DNA from: Pieris napi
Taxonomy: Eukaryota; Arthropoda; Insecta; Lepidoptera; Pieridae
DNA: 64,000 bases
Direction of reading: 5' to 3'
NCBI RefSeq assembly: GCF_905475465.1
Contig: NC_062248.1
Coordinates: forward strand, 8,618,001 to 8,682,000
The stretch's first letter is position 1. The number at the start of each line of letters is the position of its first letter. Under the pieces are notes generated by a model that had not been told where the DNA came from, searched no databases, and saw only the letters and a list, made by a program, of their open reading frames with translations. Both the position numbers and the translations under genes were made by a program. Of this stretch, positions 31,230 through 46,200 are shown piece after piece.

Positions 31230-34200
31230 ATGTTTATTTATATGAGTAAAAAGGTGAAAATATGTGCATGAATTGATTATTTTAAATCAGGTAAATTTTT
31301 TTTCTTTGATCGAACTTATTAATAAAATACATATGTTACAGATTGCGATTCCAAAACAATCAAACGTAACATGTTTGTCTTGGAATCACTCTTCCGGATA
31401 CATTGCTGTGGGTGGCGAAGATGGAATGCTAAAAGTATTGAAACTAGAATCAGGTAAATAATTTTTGCTCAAGACAATTTTTACTAATGCATTTCATAGC
31501 TTTTAAATTAAAATATAAAGTTGAAATGTTGAGCTAGAAGTTTACTAATTAAGAAAGCAAAATAATTGGTTTTGAAAGGCACTGAAGACTTAACTAATAA
31601 GTCTAGGGAGTCCCTAGAAGAATGTAATATATGTTTAAATAAATAGGAAAATTCTTAACTTGTATAATTTTACTTTTTCAGGAGGTGGTGGCAATTTATC
31701 AATGAATTTAAGTTTAGAAGGGCACACAGGACAAGTTTGTGTCGCTGTTTGGAATGAAATCTTTCAAAAACTTACTACAAGTGATGAACATGGTGTTATT
31801 ATTGTTTGGATGTTGTATAAGGTAAAAATAATTTTAGGCTTATTTTAATGAGGATAAGATTTAAAAATGTTCCTGTAGCCATTTGGTTTTAGATACAATA
31901 AGAGTGTGATTTTTTTAAGGGTTCTTGGTATGAAGAAATGATAAACAACAGAAATAAGTCTACTGTGAGTGGAATGGCTTGGGGATCTGATGGACAAAAA
32001 ATATGTATAGCCTATGAAGATGGTATTAATATTTTGTATTAATTATTATAAGATCAATAAAATGCTTTAAAATTAATGCTTCAAAATAGATGTTCGCTGA
32101 TAACATTTTAGTTCCCATTTTTAATACATGCAATTAAAATCTATTTAGGATACAAAGAATAAGAATTAAAAATAAATTTTGATATATGTATAAATGACGG
32201 AGAATTAATTTGGTAATTATGTATAAACAAAAGAAAAATACTTTGCATTAAAAATTGTAAATACACATTTCAGGAGCAGTCATTGTAGGCTCAGTGGATG
32301 GTTCTAGGGTTTGGGGTAAAGACATCAAGGGTCCTGGTTTAAAGTGTGTACAGTGGTCACCTGATAACTCCACATTACTTTTTGCATTGTCAAATGGTGA
32401 ATTACATCTTTATGATGATCAAGGAAATTTTATTGTAAGTAATAAGTATTAGTATTATATTATTATAATAAAAAAATATAATTAGATATTTTAGTTCATG
32501 ACTTCAACTCAGCTAAATATATTATAGACTTATTTCTGCTTCTATGTTGTTTCCAATAAGTGGAAATATCAGGCAGTAATGTAAGGTCAATAATTTTAAA
32601 CATTTCTCATACTAAGATATAAAAGCTGGTAAAAGTTTTTGGGTATGTCTGAGAATCGGACAACATCTATTTTTCATCCCCCTAAATGTTAAGGGTAGGC
32701 ATTAAAAAATACATACAACCCCTAACTTTCACCCCTCTACGATCAACCCCTATTTTTTATTATAAATGATATACAAGGCAAAACGACGTTTGCCAGGTCA
32801 GCTAGTGTTATATAATATTATTCCACCACAAAAAATCATTTCGAAAATCAGTTCCTGAGAGCATTAAATCAAGCTTTAAAAGATTTTTTAAGGGTATTAT
32901 ATTATGGTTTTCAGATGCCCATTGCCAATAATAATGTATCTAGTGGAATGGAGATAGTGTCAATGGATTGGTTTTCTGGAAAGGCTCCGATCTCGCGCCC
33001 TGTTCTAGCAATATGCTTTAAAAGCGGTCTGATGCTATTGATGAAGACATGTATGGAAGAAGGTATGTTTTATAAACTCTTAAAAAAATCTTTAGAACAC
33101 AATTTCGTTGTAGTCTAAGAGCTTTTCTTAATGTCACTTAATAAGTAAGTTTAATTGCAAATTCCTAAGAACAAGCCAAAACAATTTGTCGCGTTTTATC
33201 AGTTACAAATAAACTAAAACTCAAAATAACTTTATTCATATAGGTAACCAAGTATACTTATGACCGTCAACAGAAAAGATATTAAATTGACTCTAAATTC
33301 ATATTTACTACCAGTTGGCAAGTCAAGGGCGTAGAGTGGGCATGAAGAACTGGCAAGAAGCTCTCCACAACTTTTTTTAATCGCCAAGTTTTCAGTCATA
33401 CAAATTGTTGTTAGGCAGAAAAGCCATAAATATTTGAACTAGAGAAAATCGATCCCAAGGATTAGGATAATTTAAATAATCGTCAAAAGTATAGAAAGCT
33501 TAGTTGATCAATTTACGTTTTACGAGAGTTTTGAATTTATTCAGTGATAATTCTGTAATTTCGCTTGAGAGTTTGATGTAAATACGAATACAATTTCCAT
33601 ATAAGGAGTGGTTTATGGAGCCTGGATGGTCGTACGCTTAGAGTAGTTCTGTTTCGAGTATTATAATGGTGAAAGTCATTTGTTTTAAATCGTTTATATT
33701 TTGTACTTACATAAAAGCTTTTTTTTTATCTATTTATTATATACATGATCTTACGGCCTGGCCACGGGGATCGGCGGTGCGAACTGCGATGCGGGAGGCG
33801 AGGCGACCATTCGCGCGGGGCCGTTTGCAGGCCACGGACCAGTCACGTTTGCCGCCGCGACCAGTAAGGAAGTTCGACAGCGAAATGTCTTTATCGAAAT
33901 CATCTCGATATTGCTTGGAAAGTAATAGCTTTTGGTGCAAGACCTAATATTTGGAGAAATTGTGGAGAATTCCACAAGAAGTATGAGAAATTCAGAATAT
34001 ATCCAGAATTATTTTTTTAATATACCAGAATGAGTATTGAAACCTTCAATTATATTCTTATGAATATTCAACCAGAATTGGAGAAAAAAGTTAATGCAAA
34101 TAGAATTTTAAGTGCCGCTGAAAAATTGTTTTTGAGATTAAGGTATATTAAATTAATGCTGTGGATGGCCAGACTTCCAAATAGCTGGTCTAGCCAGTAT

Positions 34201-37200
34201 TTCAGTAACAAAAAACTCTGTATTCATTTTTCGCCGCGACCGCGACTAAACTTATTTATTCCCTTCTCTATTCGCCGCGACTGCCGCTCGACTCCGTGGC
34301 TTGCACCGTACTGATTCATGCATTTGTTTCGCTCGCCCGTCGCGACGTCAGTCGCCCGCGCGATTCGCTCGGTACATTTCGCCGGTCGCATCGCTGGTCG
34401 CCGTTGCGCGTGGCTTGATTAGTACATTGCTATGAGTTTATTTCAGTCGCTAGACGCATCGCGGTTCGCACCGCGCGAATATTCGCGTCGGCGAATGTCC
34501 CGTGGCCAGGCTGTTAAATAGAAAGAAGTTGGTGTGGTGGAAACACAAACTGGACACAGTTTTTCTGTCCACCAGGTCGTCGAAAATATTTAAATAATTA
34601 ACTTATTACATACTTAGGCCAGTGACATACTATACACAATATAAGCTTCAAGAGTATATTGACCAGATTACAGATAGTGTCATAATATTCAATTCCTTAA
34701 ACTTACCTATAACAATGGCCTACGTTTTCAACAATGGCATTACGTTTCTTAAGGTGAGATTCAGAATCGAAACTTCGTTAAATCTGACTCCTGTAGGTAT
34801 GTCAAAACATCTCATTTCTGAATCTCATGCTAAAATCTGGGATCTTTCACGTAAACTTTTACTATGTAATCGATATAATTGGAGGTAGCTCTGAATTTTA
34901 TTGAGAACAACGTACATACATTTAATTGAATACTTTGGAAGGACTTGTTGTTTTCTCGTTTTAGCTTAGGTTGATCCCGCTTTGTCATAAACTAAATTAA
35001 ATCTACGTTTAACTTTTCAAATAAATAAAAGTGATATCATTATTTTCCTAATTTAATTACGTCAATTCGTATTAAGTATTCGAAATAAATTTCACAGAGA
35101 GTGTGATGGTCGAAACTAATATGAAAATATTGCAATGTTGCTGGAATCACAATGGTACTGTGCTAGCGGTAGCTGGCCTAACGCAGGAACAGGCGAACGT
35201 TGTTCAGTTCTTCAATGGGTATGGTGAAGTAAGTTTATACTCTAATTTTATTAAGACACGTTAATTTTGAAATGTTACAGATACATATATCTATGTCCCC
35301 GTAAAATTGTAAACACCGTTAGATTGTTATCTATCTCGCGAGATTATAGACTGTCGAATTGTGAACCTCAGCGTACTGCTTACAATTTAACGTATTATTA
35401 TTCGGTAGATTGTAATCTATCGAAGTGAAACCGTCAAATTGTGAAACGGATTGTATTAATTTAGTAACCCACAACTCCCTAGAGGCTTCTAGTGTGGGTA
35501 CTAGCGTTAAATCTATTTGTCACAATCATATTTCTGTCGTGATTAAAGTTTTGTTATTATTATTAATATTCACTGCTCTATTTTTTTTTCATTAATTTTA
35601 CAGCACGTAAGAACTTTAAGAGTTCCCGGAGGCTCTATGCGTTCTCTATCTTGGGAACAGCATTCCCTCAGACTGGCGATAGCAGTCGACTCATTCATAT
35701 ATTTCGCCAATGTCAAACCAGATCACAAATACGCCTTCTATGGAAGCACTCTAGCTTTTGTATCGGGGACTGAAACTGTTACATTCTGGGACACTATTAC
35801 TCATCAGGTCAGTATAATCTTTTATTTATTTTTGTCTTTGAAGATAGGCTGTTTTCCTATTTATGTGTCCCAATCTTTATAAATTACTAACAGACCGGCG
35901 AAGCGTTGCTGTGGCCTAAGGTTTTAGTTATATTACATAGTAGTAACCTATTCAAGGGAAACGGTAGGAGATCACCAGTCATGGGGACCACCATGCTTTT
36001 TTGGTGGTAATGCCATTAAATTGTAGCTTATGTGAAACGGTGGTACTTTCAACACAGCGCCATCTGTTAGAATTGTGACTATTAAATAATAAACAAATAT
36101 TTTGCAATAAAATAATATTGCGGGTATAAATTGAGATTTAAGCTATCCTATCTTTTAAGTTGGATCAAACTAAAAAAACTAAAAAACTTTGATTGATATC
36201 GGTTCGGTAGTTTAGGAGTTCATAGCGAACAAACAACGTGACACGTAATTTATATATATTAAGATGTTAAATATCTTGTATGTGAGTCTTGAACGAAACA
36301 TTGTTTCAGTCATGGATCAATCATATCCCCAACGTGATTGACATGTGCGGTGTACACGAGTATTGTATTATATCAACGATCGACTCGTTAATAATATTAA
36401 ACCAACAAGGCATTCAATGCGATGGTAAGATCTTTACATACATCGATATAAAATATTTTAGGATCAGATTTTTGCTATTGCGTGGTTGTGTTAGTGTAAG
36501 ATTCAGAAAAAAGGCAAAGGGCCGAGTGTGTGCGTCAAAAACATTTTGGATTTTTACATACGGGAATGATAATTCTCCAATTTTCGTTTCTGAATCTGAG
36601 AGTTTTTTTTTAAAGACAATTCACACCAATTGACCTAGTCCCATGCTAAGATGGTGAAGCTTGTGTTATGGATACTAGGCAACGGATATACATACATATT
36701 ATAGATAGATAGATATATAAATACATATTTAAACACCCAAGACCTAAGCACAACACCAAATGCTCATCACATCGATGTTCGTCTCAGCCGGGGATCGAAC
36801 CCGGGACCCATGGATTTGCAGTCAGGGGTACTAACCACCTAGACCAATGAGTCGTCAACATTATACTATTCCTGTTTTCTTAAGCGTACGAGAAGTTGTT
36901 ATTGAGATAGAAAAATCATTTTTTTACACAGCCGCAGCTAACACATCTTTTATCTATGCCTTTAAAACCCTTTTTTACAGCGAAAACAGTCGCAATTCCA
37001 ATGTCATATGTATCAATCAATAGCAAAGCTATCGCAGTTGCGTCATCCAAGGATACATTTCTTATTTGGAAATTTTCTACGCCGACTAGACCTCGTAAGT
37101 AATGTACAAATTTTACGTAATTTTTTTTATCTTCGCGGTAAAAAAATAGTTATTTATTATAAATAATATAGATTTTTATTACTAAAAACAAATGAAATGT

Positions 37201-40200
37201 GTACTGCAGCTGTCTTCTAATCACACATTATATTAGCAAAACATGTAAAAAAGTTAATAACCTCCATAATAACCTGAAATACAATTTACTTAAAATTATT
37301 ACACTCCCATTGTTATGGTTTTTTTCATTCACTATAATCTGGCCGTAAGCTACTAAACAGACATAAAATACTTACTTTTTTACTTGATTTAAAGAAGTAT
37401 CTTATAAATTCTAGGAATAACAGAACAATTGTACCACGCAGATGGTTCTTTAGTGGTACAAGGAGAATCAGGTTTCCATGACGACACAATATGTTGTATC
37501 ACGTGCTCTGATACACATTTGCTTGTTGGACGAGATTCGGGGACAGTGTTACTCTTCTCTCTTGTTAACTTTAAGAAAATCACACAAATTAATATGAATA
37601 CTAAGCCGTATAAGTTGGGGTTGAATTGCAATTCTAGGTGAGTACAGAAAAAAACCCTTCTTGGAAAAAGTTGTGCGCCTTGGTGTTCCATATTGCTTGC
37701 TTATAGACATACTACAATATAGAAGTGTCTCCCAACTTTTTATGTGCCAAGGTTTACTTTAGCCGTTCTAAATTCTTATGCCGCAATACATAATTTGTAA
37801 TATTAAAAAAAAAACAATTGAATTAAGAAATAGGTTGTAATAATGATAGGTTTTACAAATAAATTATTAGAAATTGTTAACGAAACACAGTAAGTGTTCA
37901 AAACATATAATGAAAAACTAAAATTCAAATTCCAAATAATTTTTATAAATTTTCGAATAGCACCCCCTTAACACTCAAATTGCCCCCTTATGGAGCGCGG
38001 ACGTGATATAGAGAGTAATGACTTAGTTACTTCAGCGAGTCTTATGCCTGAGGTCGTAGGTTCGAACCCTGGCTATGCACCAATGGACTTTGTAAGCATT
38101 TAATGGTGAGGGAATTTATCGTGAGGCAACCGCATGTCTTAAGCTACGGTTTCCTAGAAAAGCGGTGCCGGTAACTAACGGCCGTCTTTACGGTGGCCAA
38201 GCTGTGGTTTCCTAGAAAGTAGTGCGACCGTATTTTTGAAGAGTTATTCCAATTTCGTTCCACAAATATTGCTTCATTTGAGCTTGTCTGTACTCCTTGG
38301 ATTTGATATTGTACAAAGCTTCATGATTTTTAACAAAATCAATTAATTGTTCATCATTTTCGCTCGTCCAAGTCATTGTATTAATTAAATATGCGCACCG
38401 CTACACGCGAAACGTTGAACTACTGTTTATCACCGCTATGACGGCCGTCATGCAAATGACAGCACCACTATTTGACGTTACGCTGACACTCAACGTTCTC
38501 TGGAAAACCTACTCCGATGTTATTTATAGACAACGTATGGGTGACGTCACCCAACGTTTCATTACGGCCGTTAGATAACGGCACCGCTTTTCTAGGAAAC
38601 CGTAGCTTTAGACTAAAAAAAAAAAACAAAAGATCACGATAGAGGAAAGTTAAGGTTTGCCACTGGTGATTTTTATAGACATACAATATCTCTTACGATA
38701 TTCATAAGTAAAACTAATTTGGTTGGTTATTTATATTGAAACTTTAAAAAAGAATTGTACAGTCTTCATTATATCCGCATTAATAACCTTTAACATTTCA
38801 GTAAATTTTTCGTAATAGATCAACCGGGGAACCTCTATATCTTAGAGACAGAAATGGCCAATAATATTAGTATGGGACAGTCTGTGCGGAAGGACGCCTG
38901 GGGGGCACTTTGGGCTGCTGATAACCCTCGATTACTTGCGGTGGCAGAGAAGGCCAGATTGTATGTAATGAGAGATCTCGATCCAGAAGAACCTTTAACT
39001 ATGAATGGATACTTGTGTGCTTTTAAGGTATAACTGCGGAAGCTCTAGCTAGTTTACTGAATCAAGCTCCGTAGCTTTGTTTATATGTACAGTGAGTTCT
39101 TCTATCCCACAATTATTTTCTCACGTTTATAAGTCTAATTAATTGCAACGTAATCTAAAGTGCACTATTTGACAGAAATGAATAGATAAATCGTTTATTT
39201 GGAAGAAAATGGTACATTCAGATTTATTAATAAAATAACCGCACATTCAGACTTATAAAAATAAACATGCAAATGTCACTAATTATAGTTAGTGTTATAA
39301 AAAAAGTAAACTTAAACTTAATGTAATAAATTAATAAAATAGTGGGAAAACGCAAAGTCGATCTCAAATAGAATTTTTCTCGCTCCGCCTTGCTCTTTAA
39401 ACCCCACACAAAAATGTAATCAAAATATTCATACACCAATTAGAAAGATTTATAGCTTTAAAATCCCGACTTTACTGCTATGAATTAAGGTGAAATGTAA
39501 AATATTACATACATAAACTTGTGTTGTCCATCCGTGATATATTTGTAAGTTGATAAATTCCTGTCCTCAGGACCTAGAAATTACAACTGCGCTTTTGGAT
39601 AGTTTGACCGACAAATGTACTCCTCAACATATAGTGAGAGTGGAAGTGAAGTCATTGAGAGATACGCGACAGTTGATCGAGAAAGTTGGGTTGAAGGAAG
39701 CCGAAAATTTCATTAAGGATAACCCTCATCCTAAATTATGGTAAGAATTTCTGTCTGTATTTGTATATTTTTTGTGTTTTATTTTTTATTTTTTTCTAGA
39801 TAATTCCGCGACTATGTAGTCGTCGGAGGTATTAAATAGCTTATGTAAATGGTATTGGTAACCCGGATGATTAAACACTACTACCTATTTCTTTTAAAAA
39901 CTTTTTGTATGACCTCAGTGAAGCCACAGTTCCGTCAACGTGTCCGCTCAGTTCAGTATCAGTGATACAATATTCCGTCAGTCATTCAATTCAGCACTCA
40001 GTTTACGCAGCTTCAGTGAAAACATGTCTGTCGTCAAGTAGCTCTGATCAATACTACGGAGCTAGCAATGATAGCTGTTGCTTTAGACGAAGAAGAAGAG
40101 CAGCATCAAGGAAAAAAAAGATAATGGGTGCATGAAGCATGGCAATTAAGAGAGACGGAAGGAGAATTCATCACGTTATACAAAGAATTAGTTAAAGATG

Positions 40201-43200
40201 AAAGAAAATATTTTGAATATTACATTATTATATGTGGGTGTTTATATTCATCTCATTCTTCTACGTCACATAAGTAGATATCAGTGGTCGCCTAGTGTGA
40301 CTCAAGACTGAGTTTGTGCATTCAAATTCGACCAAAATTCCGGTTCAGTTGACATACAACCCAACTTGTGACTGTATGTTAAAAGTATTGAAATATAAAT
40401 TGTTTTTTTACAAGATCCAATACTTTTGAAAGTCATCATCAATGGTTATGCCATCCATAAAGTACGTCACACGAATTTTAGGACTTTTGAACCCCTCCCC
40501 CCGTCCTTGTCACAGGTTGTCACATTTTTATAACCCCCCTCCTGATGTGACGTCACACATTTACACGTCACACGTCACATTTAAATTTATGTATGTATTT
40601 AAAAATAATCGAGAGAAAACAGCTATTTTCATTTAATTTATTAAATATAGATCAAGTTCGTGAATTTTTAAAATTTTTAATTCACATCCAAACTTTGCGT
40701 TTTAGTATTTAAAATTTTAACATGTGACGTCACAAAAGTATTGACCCCCCCATGCCCCTTGTCACACGATGTCACACTTCGGTGATACCCTCCCTCCCCA
40801 TTAACGTGTGACGTACTTTATGGATGGCCCCTTATACAGCCCCTTGATTATTGAAAGATCCTCGGTCGATTTGGTAAAAGTACTTCATTGGGCAGCTGGT
40901 TCCATAAAGAAATTATGCATAAAATATATACAATCCGGGACCAAGGTCTATTAACTGTTTAGAGCCATTGCCAAATCTTTGTTTTTATTATTAATTACTT
41001 AAGATGTCATGTGGAACATGGTGTAATGGTTGCAGCTCCTCACAAAATTTGTGTAAAACAAAAAACTTGGCGATTAAATAGAGCGGCAGAGATTTGCCAG
41101 TTCCTGTTGTCCGTTCTTCGCTCTTGATTTGAGAACTGGCAGTAAATGTCAATTATAATCATTTATTATGTATATTTTTTTATTGATGTTCATAAGTGTA
41201 CATTGTGTTACCTAAATAAATAAATGGTTTTCACTTTTTGACTTTTATTATTTGTGTAATTTTTCAGGCTTTTATTGGCAGAAGCAGCCCTCAAAAATTT
41301 CGAAACAGAATCTGCTTTGGAAACAGCAGAGGCAGCATTTGTAAGGAGAAACGATTACGCCGGGATTCGATTTGTCTCACGACTTAATGCACTGCACTCG
41401 AATGCACTCAAAAAGGCTGAAATTTTCGCATACTTCAAAGATTTTGACGCCGCTGAAAAAATATATCATAATGAAGACAGACGGTCGGTAATTATTTATT
41501 TTGTTGACAGTTGTACAGTAGAATTATATATAAAAATATGGAATCTATTACTACAATGTGTAGAGCTGAACTCACTTCATAAACGTATATTTTATAAGTG
41601 ATAATGGAAAACATAAACAGTTATTTTATTTATTGATTTGTACGTTCTGAAACAATGTGTATGCCTAAAAAAATACAAGAAAATATGACATCACAAATTT
41701 AACACACATACACATCAACTACATTAGAACATAGCGATCTATCAAGGGAAAAAATTACAACAAACAACCATACAAAAAAAATGTATGCGTGTACTAGTGT
41801 ACACACGTAAGAAGTGAAACTTCTTTATGACCTTATTTTACGAAAAACTATCTACTATATGCAACTTTACAGAAATTGGTTAAATAAAGTTAACTTAGAT
41901 AAAGTTAAAAAAAAGGCTTTTATTATTATAGACATAGATACAATAGAATAAATAAATAGAATACAAATAATACAATTATTTCATTCTACCTTATTACTAC
42001 TAAGATTATTACAGAATTTCATTAATTGTAATATAATTATTACTATCATTGTTATCGTTATTATATATTTTTGTTTTTAATATAAATTTAATAAATTTTA
42101 TGAACGCACTACACGGTTTTCGACATAAATAATAATGATTTAAAGCATAATTTCTATTTATAACTAAACATAATACTGCAATATTAATTAAATATAACGC
42201 GAAAAAAAATATCCAATATAAATAACAGTAGGTACGTTGCGGTAAACCTGAAGTTAGTTTTCAGAGGTAGGCAAACTTCACAAACAACAAATCTTGCAAC
42301 TAATCAATAAACTGTATCCGAAATCGCAGGACAAGAAAAAGATGGCGCGTAACGGAAAAATGTGACGACGTCACGTGACGTAAATTTTATGATAAAGAAG
42401 TTTCACTTCAAAAATTAAAAATAAATTAAATTACACAAATAAAATTTGATATTTATTGAGTAAATAATATATTATTATTTGTCTGGTTCAAGGGCAAGGG
42501 GAGGGGGAAGCATATGCTGCCCCTAGACAATGGGAAAAACTTGAAGCCCCCGTCGAATTTTTCACTTGCTTTAGACAAATCATACTTTTTCCACTTTTAC
42601 ATTACTGTTTTCTTTTTATAGCGATTTGGCGATCGCTTTAAGGAAGCGATTGGGACATTGGTTTAGAGTGGTGGAGTTGTTAAAGATGTCTGTCACGACA
42701 ACCGAGTCACAGGTGAAGCAAGCCTACAATAATATAGGGGACTACTACATTGATAGGCAGAATTGGTATGTTTGTTTCAATCACTACTTTTGTATAGAAA
42801 AAAAACAACTGCGTATAAGAATATTCAAACGCTAAGGAATTTCAGCATTAAAAGTACAATCGCGGATTGGCTTCAAGCATTTCATGATGTGGAAAATCTA
42901 TTCTAATCTACTAAATTATATTTATTTATTAAAGTACACCACATCATATATAATCCACCCCTACTCATAAGACTGAATTCTATCACTCCTCCTTTACTGT
43001 GCATAGTATCCTGCTTTATCCTTACCTCTTGATATCAGACGACGTTTTTGTATAAGGTAACGAAGTGTAAACAAATAAAATAAATAAATGCATTTTGTCA
43101 AGTGTCAATAATTTCTATAAATTGGAGGCTGCATTTTCAGGGCAGGTGCAATAGAATACTATACAATGTCGAACAATACAGAGGGGTTGAAAAAATGTTA

Positions 43201-46200
43201 CATGGCGTTAGAGGACAGCGCGGCGCTCGCTAAACTCACTTCGCCTAGAAACCTTAAGGTAATTCTTTCCTCTGTTTTTCTTCTTTTCTTGTTCTTAGTA
43301 GTTAAATGAACTAAGTCGTTTTAATAAGCCTTCTTTAAATGTGATTTATTCGAATAAATCAGCAATCATTATCGTCTTTACAACGGTGTACGATAATACT
43401 GTACGGCTATAATGTATTAATTAAATTAATAGGGCGCCTGGGTATAAATACGCTTAGTTTACTAAAAACGTATGGGTAATTTAATTATTAGTCAGAACTT
43501 TTAGTTTTTACTGTTAGTTTTATTTCTACGTATAATGTTATCTATTGTAATGAAAGTATCGCTTCGATGGACGGAAAAATTTTAAGCAATTTATGTTCCT
43601 TTGTCACAAATTTTTGAAAAAATTTAAAATAAATAATTAGGAATTTAGATAACTTCGGTGTATCAGATAGAATTCTCTAGAATTGAGGGTATGACTTAAC
43701 GCGAACAATTGCCAGTCCATTGTGCGCTGGTTGGCACCTTGTGTCGCCTCGCCTCGCCTCGCCACCTCTCGCTTTTTGTTGGTGTTTCAACTACGCTCTC
43801 GCGACTGAAAGGACGCGCTTCTTTTCATATCATGATGAAGTGGTAATGATTTGTGTATGGCTTAAATATAGAAAGAAAAAGCTTTAATTAAATCTTAATA
43901 ATATATATAAATTACGTGAAACGTTGTTTGTCCGCTATGGACTCCTAAACTACCGAACCGATATCAATCAAATTTGCACACCGTGTGCAGTTTGATCTAA
44001 CTTAAAAGATAGGATCTCACATCAGGAGCTTACATCTCAATTTATACCCGCAATATTATTTTATTGCAAAATATTTGTTTATTATTTAATAGTCACAATT
44101 CTAACAGATGACGCTGTGTTGAAAGTACCAACGTTTCTCATAAGCTACAATTTAATGGCATTCCCACCAATAAAGCATGGTGGTCCACATGACTGGTGTT
44201 CTCCTTGATTAGTTTACTACTATGTAATATAACAAAAACCTTAGACACAGCAACGCTTGGCCGGTCTGCTTGTTTACATATAAATTTATACTTAATACTA
44301 TACATATAATAATTTCAATTGCCAAGTTTAACGTTATAACGTGAATGATACGTTATTTACAAAATGAAAGTCCAATTACAGTCAAAACTCCACTATCGTT
44401 GAAAATTTACAGGTAGACGTTACAGGAAAACAAATAACCTCGGATGAGAAAGTTGAAATAAATCAAAAGCCATCAATTACACGGATAACACAGTTGAAGG
44501 AAAGTGGTAAAATGTTGCAGGGGGCAACTATGGCCTATCAGGTAATTATAAATACTTTTATAGTTTTTATAAAAAAAAACGTATTTGTTTATTGTAACAC
44601 GAATTGTAAGGTTGTATTTTTGAACCTACTTGTTGCGGACAAAAGGCTCATTACTGTAGCAAGGAGCAAGTCGAAGCTGGCCCTGGCTGCCAGCTGTTGT
44701 TCCACGAATGGTCCGCGGGTGAGCTGTTGCGGACAAAAGCTAATTTCCAAGCTTTTTGTCTACTTAGAAGATAGGTTATCAGTTCAACCTCTCAGATGTA
44801 TATGATATTGTTGGAATTGGATAAAATTTAGACATGCTGTGTAAAATTTCGTAAGTGTCAAAAAGTTTATCAAAAACTAAGACATATTGATTTTAATCAG
44901 GTATATTTTTACTTAGTCATCAAAATCAGTTCAGTAATATGGGCGTGTATCTTTATCCCCGGATACCTCTAGAAATTCAGAGAAACTGTATACCTACGTG
45001 AATAATGTTGATAGGTATTTTACGTCAGTTTAATCTTTCTTTAATTTCCCGTCGGAGACCTATAAGTACCCTGAAATTGATAATTTTATGGTTTGAACAC
45101 TTATGACACGAAACGAGACTGTTGTGGACACTTGCTTGGGCTTCGGTCACGTGATCATGGCATTTATACAATTTTATTTTTATTATGTTTAGTTGGCGAA
45201 CCTCGAGGCTTCTAAAAATAGTTCACCGTGGAGAATAAAAAAGTTATATGTTCTAGCCGGACACATGTATAGCCAGGCATCTGTTGGTGAGTTATGGTTT
45301 ATATTAAAAATAATACTTAAAAACACGTTGGACGCGCTTCAATTTAATTGAAATGTGTCGCGAGAACATAACATTAAACTTTAGTAGTAAAAACACAACT
45401 AAAAATTCAACAATATACAGGCAACGCCCTCGCGAATCCTATGATATTGAGTGTCCATGGTATCTAATGTTAAGTACATTAGGTGATCCTCCTGCGCATT
45501 TGCTCCGTTCTACAAAAAAATGACTGGAGATATACATATTTCCAAGTACGCGTGATAATTTTCGTGATTGTATCTATCCACAAAATTCAGCAACTAAGAC
45601 ATATCGAGATGATCATTGATTTAGATCTAAATTCCAACTTAGTCTAAGTCTCATCAAAATCGGTTCAGTAATTTTGACTAAATATTGGTATCCACACATT
45701 CTGAAGGAGATATATAATATTACCAATATTACCAAAACCCAGGTAATTAAAGTTTACAAGTATTTGAAGTCGACTTAGTTATTCTTAATTACTTATTCAC
45801 TAATAGAAAAATAATTGAATTAATAGAGGGTTCCAAAAGCCGCGATGCGATACGTTCGTACAGAGCTGCGCAGGCGCAGCAATGGGCTTGTTTAGCAATA
45901 TCCCGCGCACGCGCAGTTCCATTCCGATCTGATATAGCTCTACGCGCGGCTGCCCGACTTGCCGCTGTATTGGACGACTTACACGAAGCTCAGCATTTAC
46001 AGGTACAAGCAATATAATGCTTAATATGGAAAATTAAAAAAAAATTGTGAATGTGTATAACGTGTGTATAACGTGTTGCAAATAAGAATTATATATAGTC
46101 GGTGCTTTTTCCTCATACCTTCTCTTAGAATAGTGACAACCGTGATCGATCCTGACTTTTTTTTAAATTTTGATGTAGTTGTCCTAATAAACATATAGCG

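Noticed and set aside
34622..34888. 88-codon reading frame in Wdr35 intron 6
   Set aside because: No known domain; exon 6 joins exon 7 in phase and the protein aligns without it.
36765..36857. tRNA-like A and B boxes
   Set aside because: Part of a SINE with a tail; I cannot draw a clean cloverleaf, so no tRNA gene is called. The same holds for the copies near 38050 and 47000.
43740..43775. CGCCTCGCCTCGCCTCGCC repeat in Wdr35 intron 16
   Set aside because: A short simple repeat in non-coding sequence; checked as a possible missing TPR exon, but no frame fits.
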